Positions 1 to 7,390 of a stretch of 64,000 nt of DNA are shown one piece after another. The position numbers were made by a program, and so were the translations under genes. This DNA comes from Kitasatospora sp. NBC_00315 (GTDB lineage: Bacteria; Actinomycetota; Actinomycetes; Streptomycetales; Streptomycetaceae), in contig NZ_CP108025.1 of assembly GCF_041435095.1 (NCBI RefSeq), forward strand, positions 7,998,001 to 8,062,000, read 5' to 3'. The notes beneath the pieces are model-generated. The model was given only the letters and a program-made list of their open reading frames with translations. It was not told the DNA's origin and did not search any database. How positions within the stretch are numbered: position 1 is the first letter of the stretch; every line of letters starts with the position of its first letter.

Positions 1-930
1 TCGTGGGCGGCCGCACCCCACCTGGCCGCCGGCGCCTGCTCGGTCGCCCTGGTGGCCCTCGCACAGGCGGCCGGCATCGCCCCCTCCGTGCCCAACCCCG
101 ACGGAAGCCGCTCCAGCGTCAACGGCGACTTCCTCTCCCAGGGCGCGGCCAACCTCGGCGGCGGACTCTTCCAGGCGCTGCCCAGCGGCGGCTCACTCTC
201 CCGCACCGGCGTCTTCCTGGCCCTGGTCGTGCTTCTGCTGGGATCCCTCGCCGAGCGCATCCCGATGCCGGTGATCGGCGCCCTGATTCTCGTCGTCGGC
301 GGGGAACTCGTCTGGGGAAAGCAGGCCGACATCCTTCTCGTGCTGCGTACCTCGAAGCTCTCCACCGCCGCGATGGCGGGCACGTTCCTCGCCACCACCC
401 AGCTGCCACTCCAGCGGGCGATCGTGATCGGCGCGGTGCTCTCCCTTCTCCTCTACTGCGTCCAGGCCGCCCGCACCGCCCACTTCACCGCCCTGGTCCG
501 CGACGACGCCGGCCGCTGGACGCCGGAGCCCGTCCCCGAACGGCTGGCGGCCGACCACGTCACCGTGCTGGAGTACGAGGGCACCAGCTTCTTCGCCGAG
601 CTGCCCACCCTGCGAACCCGGCTGCCCGATCCCGTCGGTGCCCGCAACGCCGTACTCGTCCTGGTGGTGCGCACCGCGCCGGACATCCCCTCCTCCGCCA
701 TCCTCAAGGCCCTGCGCCACTACACCGACACCCTTCAGCGCGAAGGCGGACGGCTCGTCCTGGCTGGCGTCCATCCCGCCATCGCCGAGATGCTGGAACG
801 GACCGGCCTCACCGAACGGCTCGGTCGGGACGCCCTGATCCTCGCCGAAGGTCCCGTCCTCGGCCCGCTCGACAGGGCACAGGCCGAGGCCGAACGGTGG
901 ATCGCCACAAGACGCCGGGGCGCCCCCTGA
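1..930 (+). CDS. SulP-family anion transporter, C-terminal part (5' end outside window)
   Basis: The frame is open from base 1, so the N-terminal membrane helices lie outside the window; 309 residues are visible. SulP proteins move sulfate, bicarbonate or other anions across the inner membrane. Seen here: the conserved SLSRTG stretch (near base 200), hydrophobic helices up to about base 460, then a cytoplasmic STAS domain (about bases 530-880) ending in a basic tail. After SRTGV the usual segment of about 18 residues seen in relatives (of the kind SAGARTRWAGI) is missing, and the chain goes straight to the next helix (FLALVVLLLG). Family call is firm; the substrate is unknown, and the missing segment raises doubt about transport activity. 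Confidence 0.85.
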   Translation, partial: SWAAAPHLAAGACSVALVALAQAAGIAPSVPNPDGSRSSVNGDFLSQGAANLGGGLFQALPSGGSLSRTGVFLALVVLLLGSLAERIPMPVIGALILVVGGELVWGKQADILLVLRTSKLSTAAMAGTFLATTQLPLQRAIVIGAVLSLLLYCVQAARTAHFTALVRDDAGRWTPEPVPERLAADHVTVLEYEGTSFFAELPTLRTRLPDPVGARNAVLVLVVRTAPDIPSSAILKALRHYTDTLQREGGRLVLAGVHPAIAEMLERTGLTERLGRDALILAEGPVLGPLDRAQAEAERWIATRRRGAP

Positions 931-1057
931 GACCACCGGGCAGCGCGGCGGAGCAGGCGGGCGGACGGGCTGCGGAGCGGGCGGACGCGTGGTCACCGTG
1001 CGTGCGTGGGTCCCGGCGCCTACTGTCGTCGGGAGAGCCGAAGAGCGGGAGGACAGC

Positions 1058-1561
1058 ATGCCCGAACAGAAGATCACCACCTTCCTGTGGTTCGACCACC
1101 AGGCCGAGGAGGCGGCACGGTTCTACATCTCGTTGTTCCCGGACTCCCGGATCCTCTCGGTGCAGCGTTACGGCGAGGTGGGCCCCGGCGAGGCGGGCTC
1201 GGTGATGACGGTGGCGTTCGAACTCGCCGGCCAGCAGCACCTGGCGCTCAACGGCGGCCCGCTGTTCCCGTTCACCGAGGCGATCTCGCTCCAGGTCAAC
1301 TGCGACGACCAGGCGGAGGTCGACCGGCTGTGGGCCGCTCTCACCGAGGGCGGCGGACAGGAGAGCGACTGCGGTTGGCTCAAGGACCGGTACGGGCTGT
1401 CCTGGCAGATCACCCCCCGACGGTTGATGGAACTGCTCGGCGACCCGGATCCGATCGGCGCTCAGCGGGTGATGCGGGCGATGCTGCAGATGAGGAAGAT
1501 CGACATCCAGGCGCTGGAGGACGCCTACGCGGACGGCGGCGAGACCGCCCCGGCCTCGTAG
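1058..1561 (+). CDS. VOC-family protein, PhnB / 3-demethylubiquinone-methyltransferase-like
   Basis: A 167-residue cytoplasmic protein of the glyoxalase/bleomycin-resistance fold. The opening TTFLWFDHQAEEAARFY and the middle FPFTEAISLQVNCDDQ are characteristic of the PhnB-like VOC group, usually annotated as 3-demethylubiquinone-9 3-methyltransferase although no SAM site is present. The C-terminal part WQITPRRLMELL and a tail with repeated Met (VMRAMLQMRKIDI) are also typical. The ATG start is set by the purine-rich GCGGGAGGA at 1046-1054. It stands alone, in the same direction as the next VOC gene. Substrate cannot be read from the sequence. Confidence 0.85.
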   Translation: MPEQKITTFLWFDHQAEEAARFYISLFPDSRILSVQRYGEVGPGEAGSVMTVAFELAGQQHLALNGGPLFPFTEAISLQVNCDDQAEVDRLWAALTEGGGQESDCGWLKDRYGLSWQITPRRLMELLGDPDPIGAQRVMRAMLQMRKIDIQALEDAYADGGETAPAS

Positions 1562-1866
1562 GCGCGGATCACCGGCTGGAGCCGGGATCTCAGAGTCGGG
1601 AGGCCGTGCGTCGAACAGGAGCGGTCGGCGGAGCCGTGGGCCGGTGCCCCGGCCGTTCTCGACCGGGCCTTCAGCGGGCCGGGGGCCGGGTGGCCTCCGG
1701 CCCGTTGCGGGTGACCCGGGGGATGCTCGGACGTGTGGGTCGGCGGGGCCGCCACGGCGGCGATCGGCCTCTGCCTCGACCCGGTCGACCGGCTCCGCTC
1801 ACCGGATTTCGCCGCGCTCGGGGCGAGGCGTGGGACGGGCGGGTCCGGCCCTGGCAGGATGGCGGC

Positions 1867-2220
1867 ATGGAACGTGTGCTGGGAGTCGGCGGATACTTCG
1901 TGCGAGCCGCCGATCCGGTGGCTCTGGGCAGTTGGTATCGCGAGTGCCTCGGTCTGGACGCCGATGAGAACGGCCTGTGGCGTCAGGAAGCCGGGGTGAC
2001 GGTGTTCGCGGCCTTCGAGGCCGACACCGAGTACTTCGGCTCCCGCGCCCAGCAGACGATGCTGAACTTCCGGGTCCGCGACCTGGAGGCGATGCTCGCG
2101 CAACTGCGCGCCGGCGGAGCGGACGTGGCCGAGGAGACCCAGGACATGGAGGGTGTCGGCCGATTCGGCTGGGTCACCGATCCGGAGGGCAATCGGATCG
2201 AGCTGTGGCAGCCCAGCTGA
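1867..2220 (+). CDS. VOC-family protein (glyoxalase-like)
   Basis: A 117-residue single VOC module. It opens with FVRAADPVALGSWYRECLGL and closes with DPEGNRIELWQPS, where the Glu of IELW is the usual metal ligand. Such proteins act as metal-dependent lyases, dioxygenases or drug-binding proteins; nothing here selects among these. The ATG follows GGCAGGATGGCGGC, a weak ribosome site. It is 305 bases beyond the previous VOC gene and converges on the hydrolase gene across a repeat-rich spacer. Confidence 0.8.
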   Translation: MERVLGVGGYFVRAADPVALGSWYRECLGLDADENGLWRQEAGVTVFAAFEADTEYFGSRAQQTMLNFRVRDLEAMLAQLRAGGADVAEETQDMEGVGRFGWVTDPEGNRIELWQPS

Positions 2221-2315
2221 CACGGCCTCACTCAGGCAGTGACGTGCTGTCCACCTGTGGTTCGAAGCAGCTCGCGGCGGCGTCCCGGCAGCGTTGCGGA
2301 GGCGGGATCGCGGTC

Positions 2316-2368
2316 CTCACCTCCCACGCCTCCCTCACCTCCCACGCCTCTTACGTCTCTTACGCCTC
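2316..2368. repeat. Short tandem repeats between convergent genes
   Basis: The 17-base unit CTCACCTCCCACGCCTC occurs at 2316-2332 and 2334-2350, followed by TTACGTCTC (2351-2359) and TTACGCCTC (2360-2368). The spacer lies between the convergent VOC and hydrolase genes and is strongly pyrimidine-biased on the plus strand. Confidence 0.8.
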
Positions 2369-2458
2369 CCAGGACCTCGGGGTGGACACCGGCGGGTGGG
2401 TGGCCCGGAGTACACCTCCGTCCGCCGAGACATCCGGACGGTGGACGTCGACGAGCCG

Positions 2459-3244
2459 TCACGTCTCGTCGGACCGCGCGGGTGTGGTCTGTGCGGGCGT
2501 GCGCTTCGCCGGTGCGGTCCGGGCGGGCGCGGGCTTCGCCGGGGAGGCGGGCTTCGGGAGGATCCATCCCTCCAGCGAGGCGGTGAAGCCCTCCGGGTCG
2601 TCGCGATGGATGGTGTGACCCGCGCCGGGAACCACCCGGACGGTGTAACCGCGTGCGCGCAACAGGGCGGCGTCGGCCGAGCCGATCCGCCTGCTGGGGT
2701 CGGCGAGTTGGACGAGCGAGGCGCGGCCGGGCGCCGGCGGCAGGCCGGGGCATGCGAGCAGCGCGTCGGCGGAGCGCGGGTCCCACTTGGCGAGCGCGTC
2801 GAGTTCGTCATCGAGGTCCGCCTGCGTCCAGCGTGGGTGCAGCACGCGCAGGTCGGCGCGGCTGGCGTGCTTGGCGGCGCGTAGGGCGGGCAGATCACGC
2901 GGCAGGTCGACCCAGGCGGGGTCGCTGTAGACGGCGCGGGCGGGCGCCAGACGGTCGGCGGCGAGCAGCAGGGCCAGGGCGCCGAGGGAGTGCCCGAGTG
3001 CGAGGTCGGCGCCCCGGGGCAGGGTGTCCACGAGGTCCTGGGCGAGCTCTTCGGGACGGTGGCCCTGCCGCCCGGTGGCGGCGGGTGCGGCGCCGTGGCC
3101 CCGTAGGTCGACCGCGATCACCCGGTGGCCTCGGGCGGCCAGTTCGGGGCCGATCCGGCGCCACGTCCGGTGGTCGGCCATCAGGCCGTGGACCAGCAGG
3201 ACCGTGTGGTGCCCGTGGCCCCAGGTTCGGACGGGAAGGATCAT
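2459..3244 (-). CDS. Alpha/beta hydrolase
   Basis: 261 residues. The fold is shown by VLLVHGLMADHRTW (oxyanion-hole strand with HG), the nucleophile elbow GHSLG, an acid-containing YSDPAW region and the C-terminal GAGHTIHRDDPEGF holding the catalytic His. The frame is open for 49 codons further upstream, but that part is Pro/Ser-rich low complexity; the ATG at 3244 puts the first strand (MILPVRTWGHGHHTVLL) at the N terminus as usual. The tail after residue 235 is Ala/Pro/Thr-rich and disordered. Substrate unknown. It lies downstream of the GH5 gene on the same strand with a 184-base gap, so joint transcription is possible but not shown. Confidence 0.85.
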   Translation of the reverse strand: MILPVRTWGHGHHTVLLVHGLMADHRTWRRIGPELAARGHRVIAVDLRGHGAAPAATGRQGHRPEELAQDLVDTLPRGADLALGHSLGALALLLAADRLAPARAVYSDPAWVDLPRDLPALRAAKHASRADLRVLHPRWTQADLDDELDALAKWDPRSADALLACPGLPPAPGRASLVQLADPSRRIGSADAALLRARGYTVRVVPGAGHTIHRDDPEGFTASLEGWILPKPASPAKPAPARTAPAKRTPAQTTPARSDET

Positions 3245-3428
3245 GGCGGTGGCTCCTGACGGCCGGGGTGGCACTCCGGTGGCGGGCGCTGCCGGCGGTG
3301 TCGGCGATGCCGGCGATGCGACGCCGGTCGGATCCCGGGTGGACGGGGTGGACGGGGCCGGTGGCCGGGAGCCGCGAGGGCGTCCGGCCACCGGCGGTGG
3401 AGGTGAGCGGGGAGGGGGAGGAGTCCGC

Positions 3429-5987
3429 CTAGCGGGCGGCGGTGATGCTGTCGATCCAGGCGGTGCCGGTGGCGGCCGTCCCGTTGAAGTAGAAGGACAA
3501 CTGGCTGATCCGGCTGGTGTCGAGGGCGCCGGGGGAGGCCCAGCCCGGGTTCTTGAACGAGCTGAGCGGCAGCGTGATCCGGCCGCCGTCGGTGGCGGAG
3601 AGCGGGACGGTGGTCTCCCAGTAGACGCCGTTGGCGACGAACTGCACGGTCAGTGCCTGGTCGGCGCTGCCGTCGGAGCGCGCCCACAGGGTCAGGTGGT
3701 CGGCGCCGCCCCAGTCCTGTGCGGAGGGGAAGGAGCGGATGATGCCGGCGTAGCCGGGCGCGCCGTGGTCGTAGGCCGCGCGCAGGCTGTGCCCCGGGCC
3801 GTCGGCGTGGGCGGCGTCCAGGCTGGTGGTGACCGCTCCGCCGCCGGTGTTGCGGGGGTAGGCGGAGGTGAGGGCGGCGTCGGAGGCGTACCCCTCGAAG
3901 TCCTCGACGGTGAGGTCGGCGGTGGTGAAGGCGGCCGGCGCGCCGTCGGCGATGGTGGACCCGGCGCCGTTCACGGCGGTGACGCGGTAGTGGTAGTCGG
4001 TGTTCGGCTGGAGGTTGACCGGCGGGGTCCAGGTGGTGGTGCGCAGTCCGTCGGCCTGGATGACGGGGTCGCTCAGGTCGGCGTTCTTGGAGACGGTGAG
4101 GTCGTAGTAGGCGGCGTTCGGGGCGGCGGTCCAGCTGAACGCGGTGTGGGTGTCGATGGCGGTGGCGCCGCCGGTGGGGGTCTGCTGGAACGCACCGGGG
4201 GCGGCGGTGGCCGGGGAGGCGGTCGCCGCCGTCCAGGAGGCCCGGGTGAGCGGTGCCGGGTGCCGGTCGGCCTGCCAGCGCAGGCGCACGTGGGCGGCGC
4301 CCCGCAGATCGTCCAGGGCCAGCACGGTGTGGTCACCCTGGCGTTGGAGGGCCGGGGCGGCGTCGGTCCACGTACTGCCGTCGGCCGAGACCTGTACGGT
4401 CGGCAGGGTCGCCCGGTCGGTGGTGGCGAAGTCGGCACGGAAGCCGGCGAGGCCGGGACGGCTCCAGGTGATCTGGCCGGCCGCCCTCGGGGCCGGGGCC
4501 ACCCGGACGTCGGCGCCGTCGGGGGTGACGGTCAGGCCGTCACTGTGGTCGGAGTTCAGGGCGAAGGTCTGCAACGGGTCGGCGACGGCGTCCTGCGCGG
4601 CGCCGGCGCCGAGGGCGGCGGAGGTGGCGATCGGGCGCCCGGCGCGGTCGAGGGCCACCACCCGGTACCAGGCCGAGCCGGCAGGGGTGGTGGTGTCGGT
4701 CCAGGGGGCGTCGTTGTCGGACAGCGTCGCCGGGCCGACCGGGCCGACCGGGCCGACCGGGCCGAAGGGGCCGTCGGGGCCCTGGGTGGAGCGCTCGACA
4801 CGGTAGCCGTCCGCGCCGGCGGAGCCCCGCCAGGCGATCTGGTTGATACCGCTGTTCTTGGTGACCGCGGTGACCAGGGGAGGGGTGACGGGGACGGCGG
4901 GGCGGTTCGGGTCGCCGTCGACGGTCCGCGCGAACGCCGACTCGGCGAGCACGGTGGCGTGCATGGCCGCGGTGTCACCCGGGTAGTGCAGGGTGAATCC
5001 GTCGTCGTGCTGGACGTAGCCGTGGTCGTCGGCGTGGCCGAACAGCGACCAGGACAGGGCACCGGTGACGTTAGGGTCGTCGGCGAGGGCGAGCGCGTCG
5101 GCCGCGGTGACACTGGTGGTGCCGTGTTCGCCCGCGAGGTACACCTTGCCCCTGGCCGTCACGGTGCGGGCGTCCGCCGACTCGGTCGCGGCGCTGCTCG
5201 GGTAGTAGTGCACGTCGACGATGTCGACCTGGGACGAGCCGAGGGCGCTGGGGTCCACGCCCTGCTGGCGTCCCGCGGAGACGAGCTGACGGGGCGCGAG
5301 GCGGTGCAGGTGCGCGCCGATGTCGTCGGTCCAGGCGGGCGTCATGTCGTTGAGTTCGTTGCCCAGCGACCAGGACATGATGGTCGGGTCGTCCTTGTAG
5401 GCCAGCCCCGTGTAGGGGTTGACGTGGTTCAGGACGTGGCTGATGTAGTCCTTGTACGCGGCGATCGCCCGGGGGTCGGTGTAGAAGGCCTTCGGATCCG
5501 CGAGGCCGAGCCACTCGGTGATGTCCGTGTGGCCGCCGGAGTAGTAGGTCCACTGGTCGGTGAGCGGCACGACCAGGCGCAGACCGAGCGCGCGGGAGCG
5601 GGCGACGGCGTAGTCGATCGGGGCGAACGCCTGCTCGTTGTACCGGCCGAGGGCCGGTTGGATGCACTCGGCGCAGCCCAGCGATGTGCCCAGCGTGTGG
5701 GACCGGACCACGGTGGCGTTCATGGCACGGACGGTCCTGAGCGCGTCGTCGATGCGGAAGTACGTCGGGTGGGCGACACCGCCGACGTTCTCGTCGAGCC
5801 CGAGCCAGTAGAGGTTGGTGCCGCCGAAGCGGAAGGGCTTGCCCTGCAGGGTCAGATGGGCGCCGTCGCGGGTGACGAACGCGTCGGCGGCGGCCTGCGG
5901 CGGGCGGGCACCGGCCGGGGCGGCGGACAGGGCGACGGCGAGGCAGGCCGCGACGGCGGTGGCGGCGCGGCGGGCGGCTCTGGGCAT
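3429..5987 (-). CDS. Secreted GH5-type glycoside hydrolase (mannanase/mannosidase-like) with C-terminal accessory domains
   Basis: 852 residues. A Sec signal peptide (basic start, hydrophobic core, AGA-RPP cut region near residue 27) exports it. The catalytic (beta/alpha)8 domain covers about residues 36-370. WSLGNELND supplies the acid/base Glu211, HYYP (260-263) is the usual substrate-site motif, and YLAGEHG supplies the nucleophile Glu287. Then come fibronectin-like beta domains (about 375-680), with a collagen-like GPVGPVGPVGP stretch near 400, and a C-terminal carbohydrate-binding-like jelly roll beginning TVEDFEGY (about 685-852). ATG at 5987 follows GAGAGG. The GH2, LacI and sugar-binding genes on the same strand support a mannan or manno-oligosaccharide role; the exact GH5 subfamily is inferred. 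Confidence 0.85.
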   Translation of the reverse strand: MPRAARRAATAVAACLAVALSAAPAGARPPQAAADAFVTRDGAHLTLQGKPFRFGGTNLYWLGLDENVGGVAHPTYFRIDDALRTVRAMNATVVRSHTLGTSLGCAECIQPALGRYNEQAFAPIDYAVARSRALGLRLVVPLTDQWTYYSGGHTDITEWLGLADPKAFYTDPRAIAAYKDYISHVLNHVNPYTGLAYKDDPTIMSWSLGNELNDMTPAWTDDIGAHLHRLAPRQLVSAGRQQGVDPSALGSSQVDIVDVHYYPSSAATESADARTVTARGKVYLAGEHGTTSVTAADALALADDPNVTGALSWSLFGHADDHGYVQHDDGFTLHYPGDTAAMHATVLAESAFARTVDGDPNRPAVPVTPPLVTAVTKNSGINQIAWRGSAGADGYRVERSTQGPDGPFGPVGPVGPVGPATLSDNDAPWTDTTTPAGSAWYRVVALDRAGRPIATSAALGAGAAQDAVADPLQTFALNSDHSDGLTVTPDGADVRVAPAPRAAGQITWSRPGLAGFRADFATTDRATLPTVQVSADGSTWTDAAPALQRQGDHTVLALDDLRGAAHVRLRWQADRHPAPLTRASWTAATASPATAAPGAFQQTPTGGATAIDTHTAFSWTAAPNAAYYDLTVSKNADLSDPVIQADGLRTTTWTPPVNLQPNTDYHYRVTAVNGAGSTIADGAPAAFTTADLTVEDFEGYASDAALTSAYPRNTGGGAVTTSLDAAHADGPGHSLRAAYDHGAPGYAGIIRSFPSAQDWGGADHLTLWARSDGSADQALTVQFVANGVYWETTVPLSATDGGRITLPLSSFKNPGWASPGALDTSRISQLSFYFNGTAATGTAWIDSITAAR
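4732..4767. repeat. 9-base tandem repeat coding for collagen-like GP triplets
   Basis: GGGCCGACC occurs three times head to tail (4732-4740, 4741-4749, 4750-4758) with a fourth variant copy (4759-4767). It encodes the Gly-Pro-Val run in the linker of the GH5 enzyme, in frame, so copy number could vary without breaking the protein. Confidence 0.9.
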
Positions 5988-6049
5988 GGAGTGCCTCTCG
6001 GGGAGCGGTGGCGGGGAGGGGCCCTCGGCGGCGGACACGGCCCGGGCGG

Positions 6050-6094
6050 GCACGCCGAGGGTGGGTGTGCCGAGGGTGGGTGTGCCGAGGGTGG
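6050..6094. repeat. 15-base tandem repeat, three copies, upstream of GH5 gene
   Basis: Copies at 6050-6064 (GCACGCCGAGGGTGG), 6065-6079 and 6080-6094 (both GTGTGCCGAGGGTGG). They lie 63-107 bases upstream of the GH5 start, where its promoter or 5' leader is expected. Confidence 0.9.
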
Positions 6095-6124
6095 GGTGGG
6101 GCTGACGGAGGTCACGGCCGGGGC

Positions 6125-6151
6125 AGGGCGCGCCGGGACTGGGCGCGCCCT
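6125..6151 (-). terminator. Stem-loop downstream of the LacI gene
   Basis: AGGGCGCGCC (6125-6134) and GGCGCGCCCT (6142-6151) pair perfectly over 10 bases with a 7-base loop. It lies after the LacI stop and before the GH5 start, so it may separate the GH2-lacI transcript from GH5. No U-tract, as usual in such GC-rich genomes. Confidence 0.55.
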
Positions 6152-6156
6152 CGGTC

Positions 6157-6196
6157 GGACGGAGACGGACGGAGACGGACGGAGTCGCACGGAGTC
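6157..6196. repeat. 10-base tandem repeat, four copies
   Basis: GGACGGAGAC at 6157-6166 and 6167-6176, GGACGGAGTC at 6177-6186 and GCACGGAGTC at 6187-6196. The period is close to one DNA turn. With the 15-base array nearby it fills most of the 353-base gap 5988-6340 between the GH5 and LacI genes; no gene is seen in that gap. Confidence 0.85.
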
Positions 6197-6340
6197 GCCG
6201 GGACCGGCGACCGGTGGGCCGTGGCCGGTCGGGGAGCGGAGCGGGCCGCGGTCCGGCAGCCACAGGTGCCTGGTCGACCGGCAGGTGGATGACCACGCGG
6301 ACGACCAGGCGGACCGGTGGACCGGCGGACGCCGAGGGCG

Positions 6341-7390
6341 TCAGACGGCGGCGCGTCCGCTGCTGCCCCGGGGCACCAGGACGAGCCGGGGGGCCTGGCC
6401 CGATGCGGGGGTCTCGCGGTTGATGACGGCGAACAGGCGCCGGGCCGCCTCGGCACCGAAGCCGAAGACGTCGTGGCTCATCGCCGACAGGGTGGGATGG
6501 GTGAGCTGGCAGAGCTGGGAGTCGTCCCAGGCGACCAGGCTCAGGTCGGCCGGGACGGAGAGTCCCATCTCGCTGGCGACGGACAGGCCGGCGACGGCCA
6601 TGATGTCGTTGTCGTAGATGATCGCCGTGGGCGGACGGGGGGAGGTCAGCAGGGTGCGGGTGGCGCGCGCGCCCTGTTCGCCGGAGTAGTCGGTGGGAAT
6701 GGAGCGGGCCTCCTCCAGGCCGAGCTCGCGGGTGATCGCCTCCAGCGCGGCGGTGCGGATGATGGTGTGCCCGAGGGCGGCGTTGCCGCCGACCCGGCAG
6801 ATCCGTCGGTGGCCGAGGAAGGCGAGATAGCGCACCGCCTCCTCCACCGCCGCCGCGTCGTCGGTCCACACGGAGGCGAACCGCCCGGTCAGATGCGGGT
6901 GCCCGACGGCGACGGCCGGCAGGCCGATCCGCTCCAGCGCGGGGATGCGCGGGTCGGCGTCCGTCAGGTCGACGATGATCGATCCGCTGATCCGGCGGCT
7001 CTGCCACCACTCGGTCTGGATCTCGATCTCCCGGTCGGTGTCGCGCACGAGGTGGAGGAGAAGGGAGCAGGACTGCTCCTCCAGCACGCTCTTCACACCG
7101 GAGATGAATTCCATGTAGTACGGTTCCAGGCCCAGTTGGCGGGCCGGTCGGGCGATGACCAGACCGATGGTGTCCGTCCGGCGGCCGTTGCCGGAGAGCG
7201 CCTTGGCCGCCTGGCTGGGCTGCCAGCCGAGTTCGGCGGCCGCGGCCAGGATCCGGGCCCGGGTGGCGTCCGAGACGCCCGGCCGGTTGTTGGCCGCCAG
7301 CGACACCGCCCCAATGGAGACTCCGGCGCGCGCCGCGACGTCCTTGATGGTGGCGCGGCGCGGCGCCGGACCACCGGGAGCGGTGGTCAT
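6341..7390 (-). CDS. LacI-family transcriptional regulator
   Basis: 349 residues. The N-terminal helix-turn-helix (RATIKDVAARAGVSIGAVSLAANN, about residues 12-35) and the hinge helix ending QAAKALSGNGRR are typical, followed by a periplasmic-binding-like sensor domain (about 72-340). The start ATG (7388-7390) overlaps the stop of the GH2 gene (7387-7389) as ATGA, so the two are probably translationally coupled. The neighbours suggest it represses this glycoside locus and is released by a manno-sugar; the effector is inferred. A palindrome near the sugar-binding-protein promoter (11506-11513) is a candidate operator half. Confidence 0.93.
   Translation of the reverse strand: MTTAPGGPAPRRATIKDVAARAGVSIGAVSLAANNRPGVSDATRARILAAAAELGWQPSQAAKALSGNGRRTDTIGLVIARPARQLGLEPYYMEFISGVKSVLEEQSCSLLLHLVRDTDREIEIQTEWWQSRRISGSIIVDLTDADPRIPALERIGLPAVAVGHPHLTGRFASVWTDDAAAVEEAVRYLAFLGHRRICRVGGNAALGHTIIRTAALEAITRELGLEEARSIPTDYSGEQGARATRTLLTSPRPPTAIIYDNDIMAVAGLSVASEMGLSVPADLSLVAWDDSQLCQLTHPTLSAMSHDVFGFGAEAARRLFAVINRETPASGQAPRLVLVPRGSSGRAAV

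Noticed and set aside
3024..6617. A 1197-codon open frame opposite the GH5 gene
   Set aside because: It is the antisense shadow of a GC-rich gene: Gly/Arg/Val-rich, no family, no ribosome site, while the minus strand encodes clear GH5 and LacI domains.
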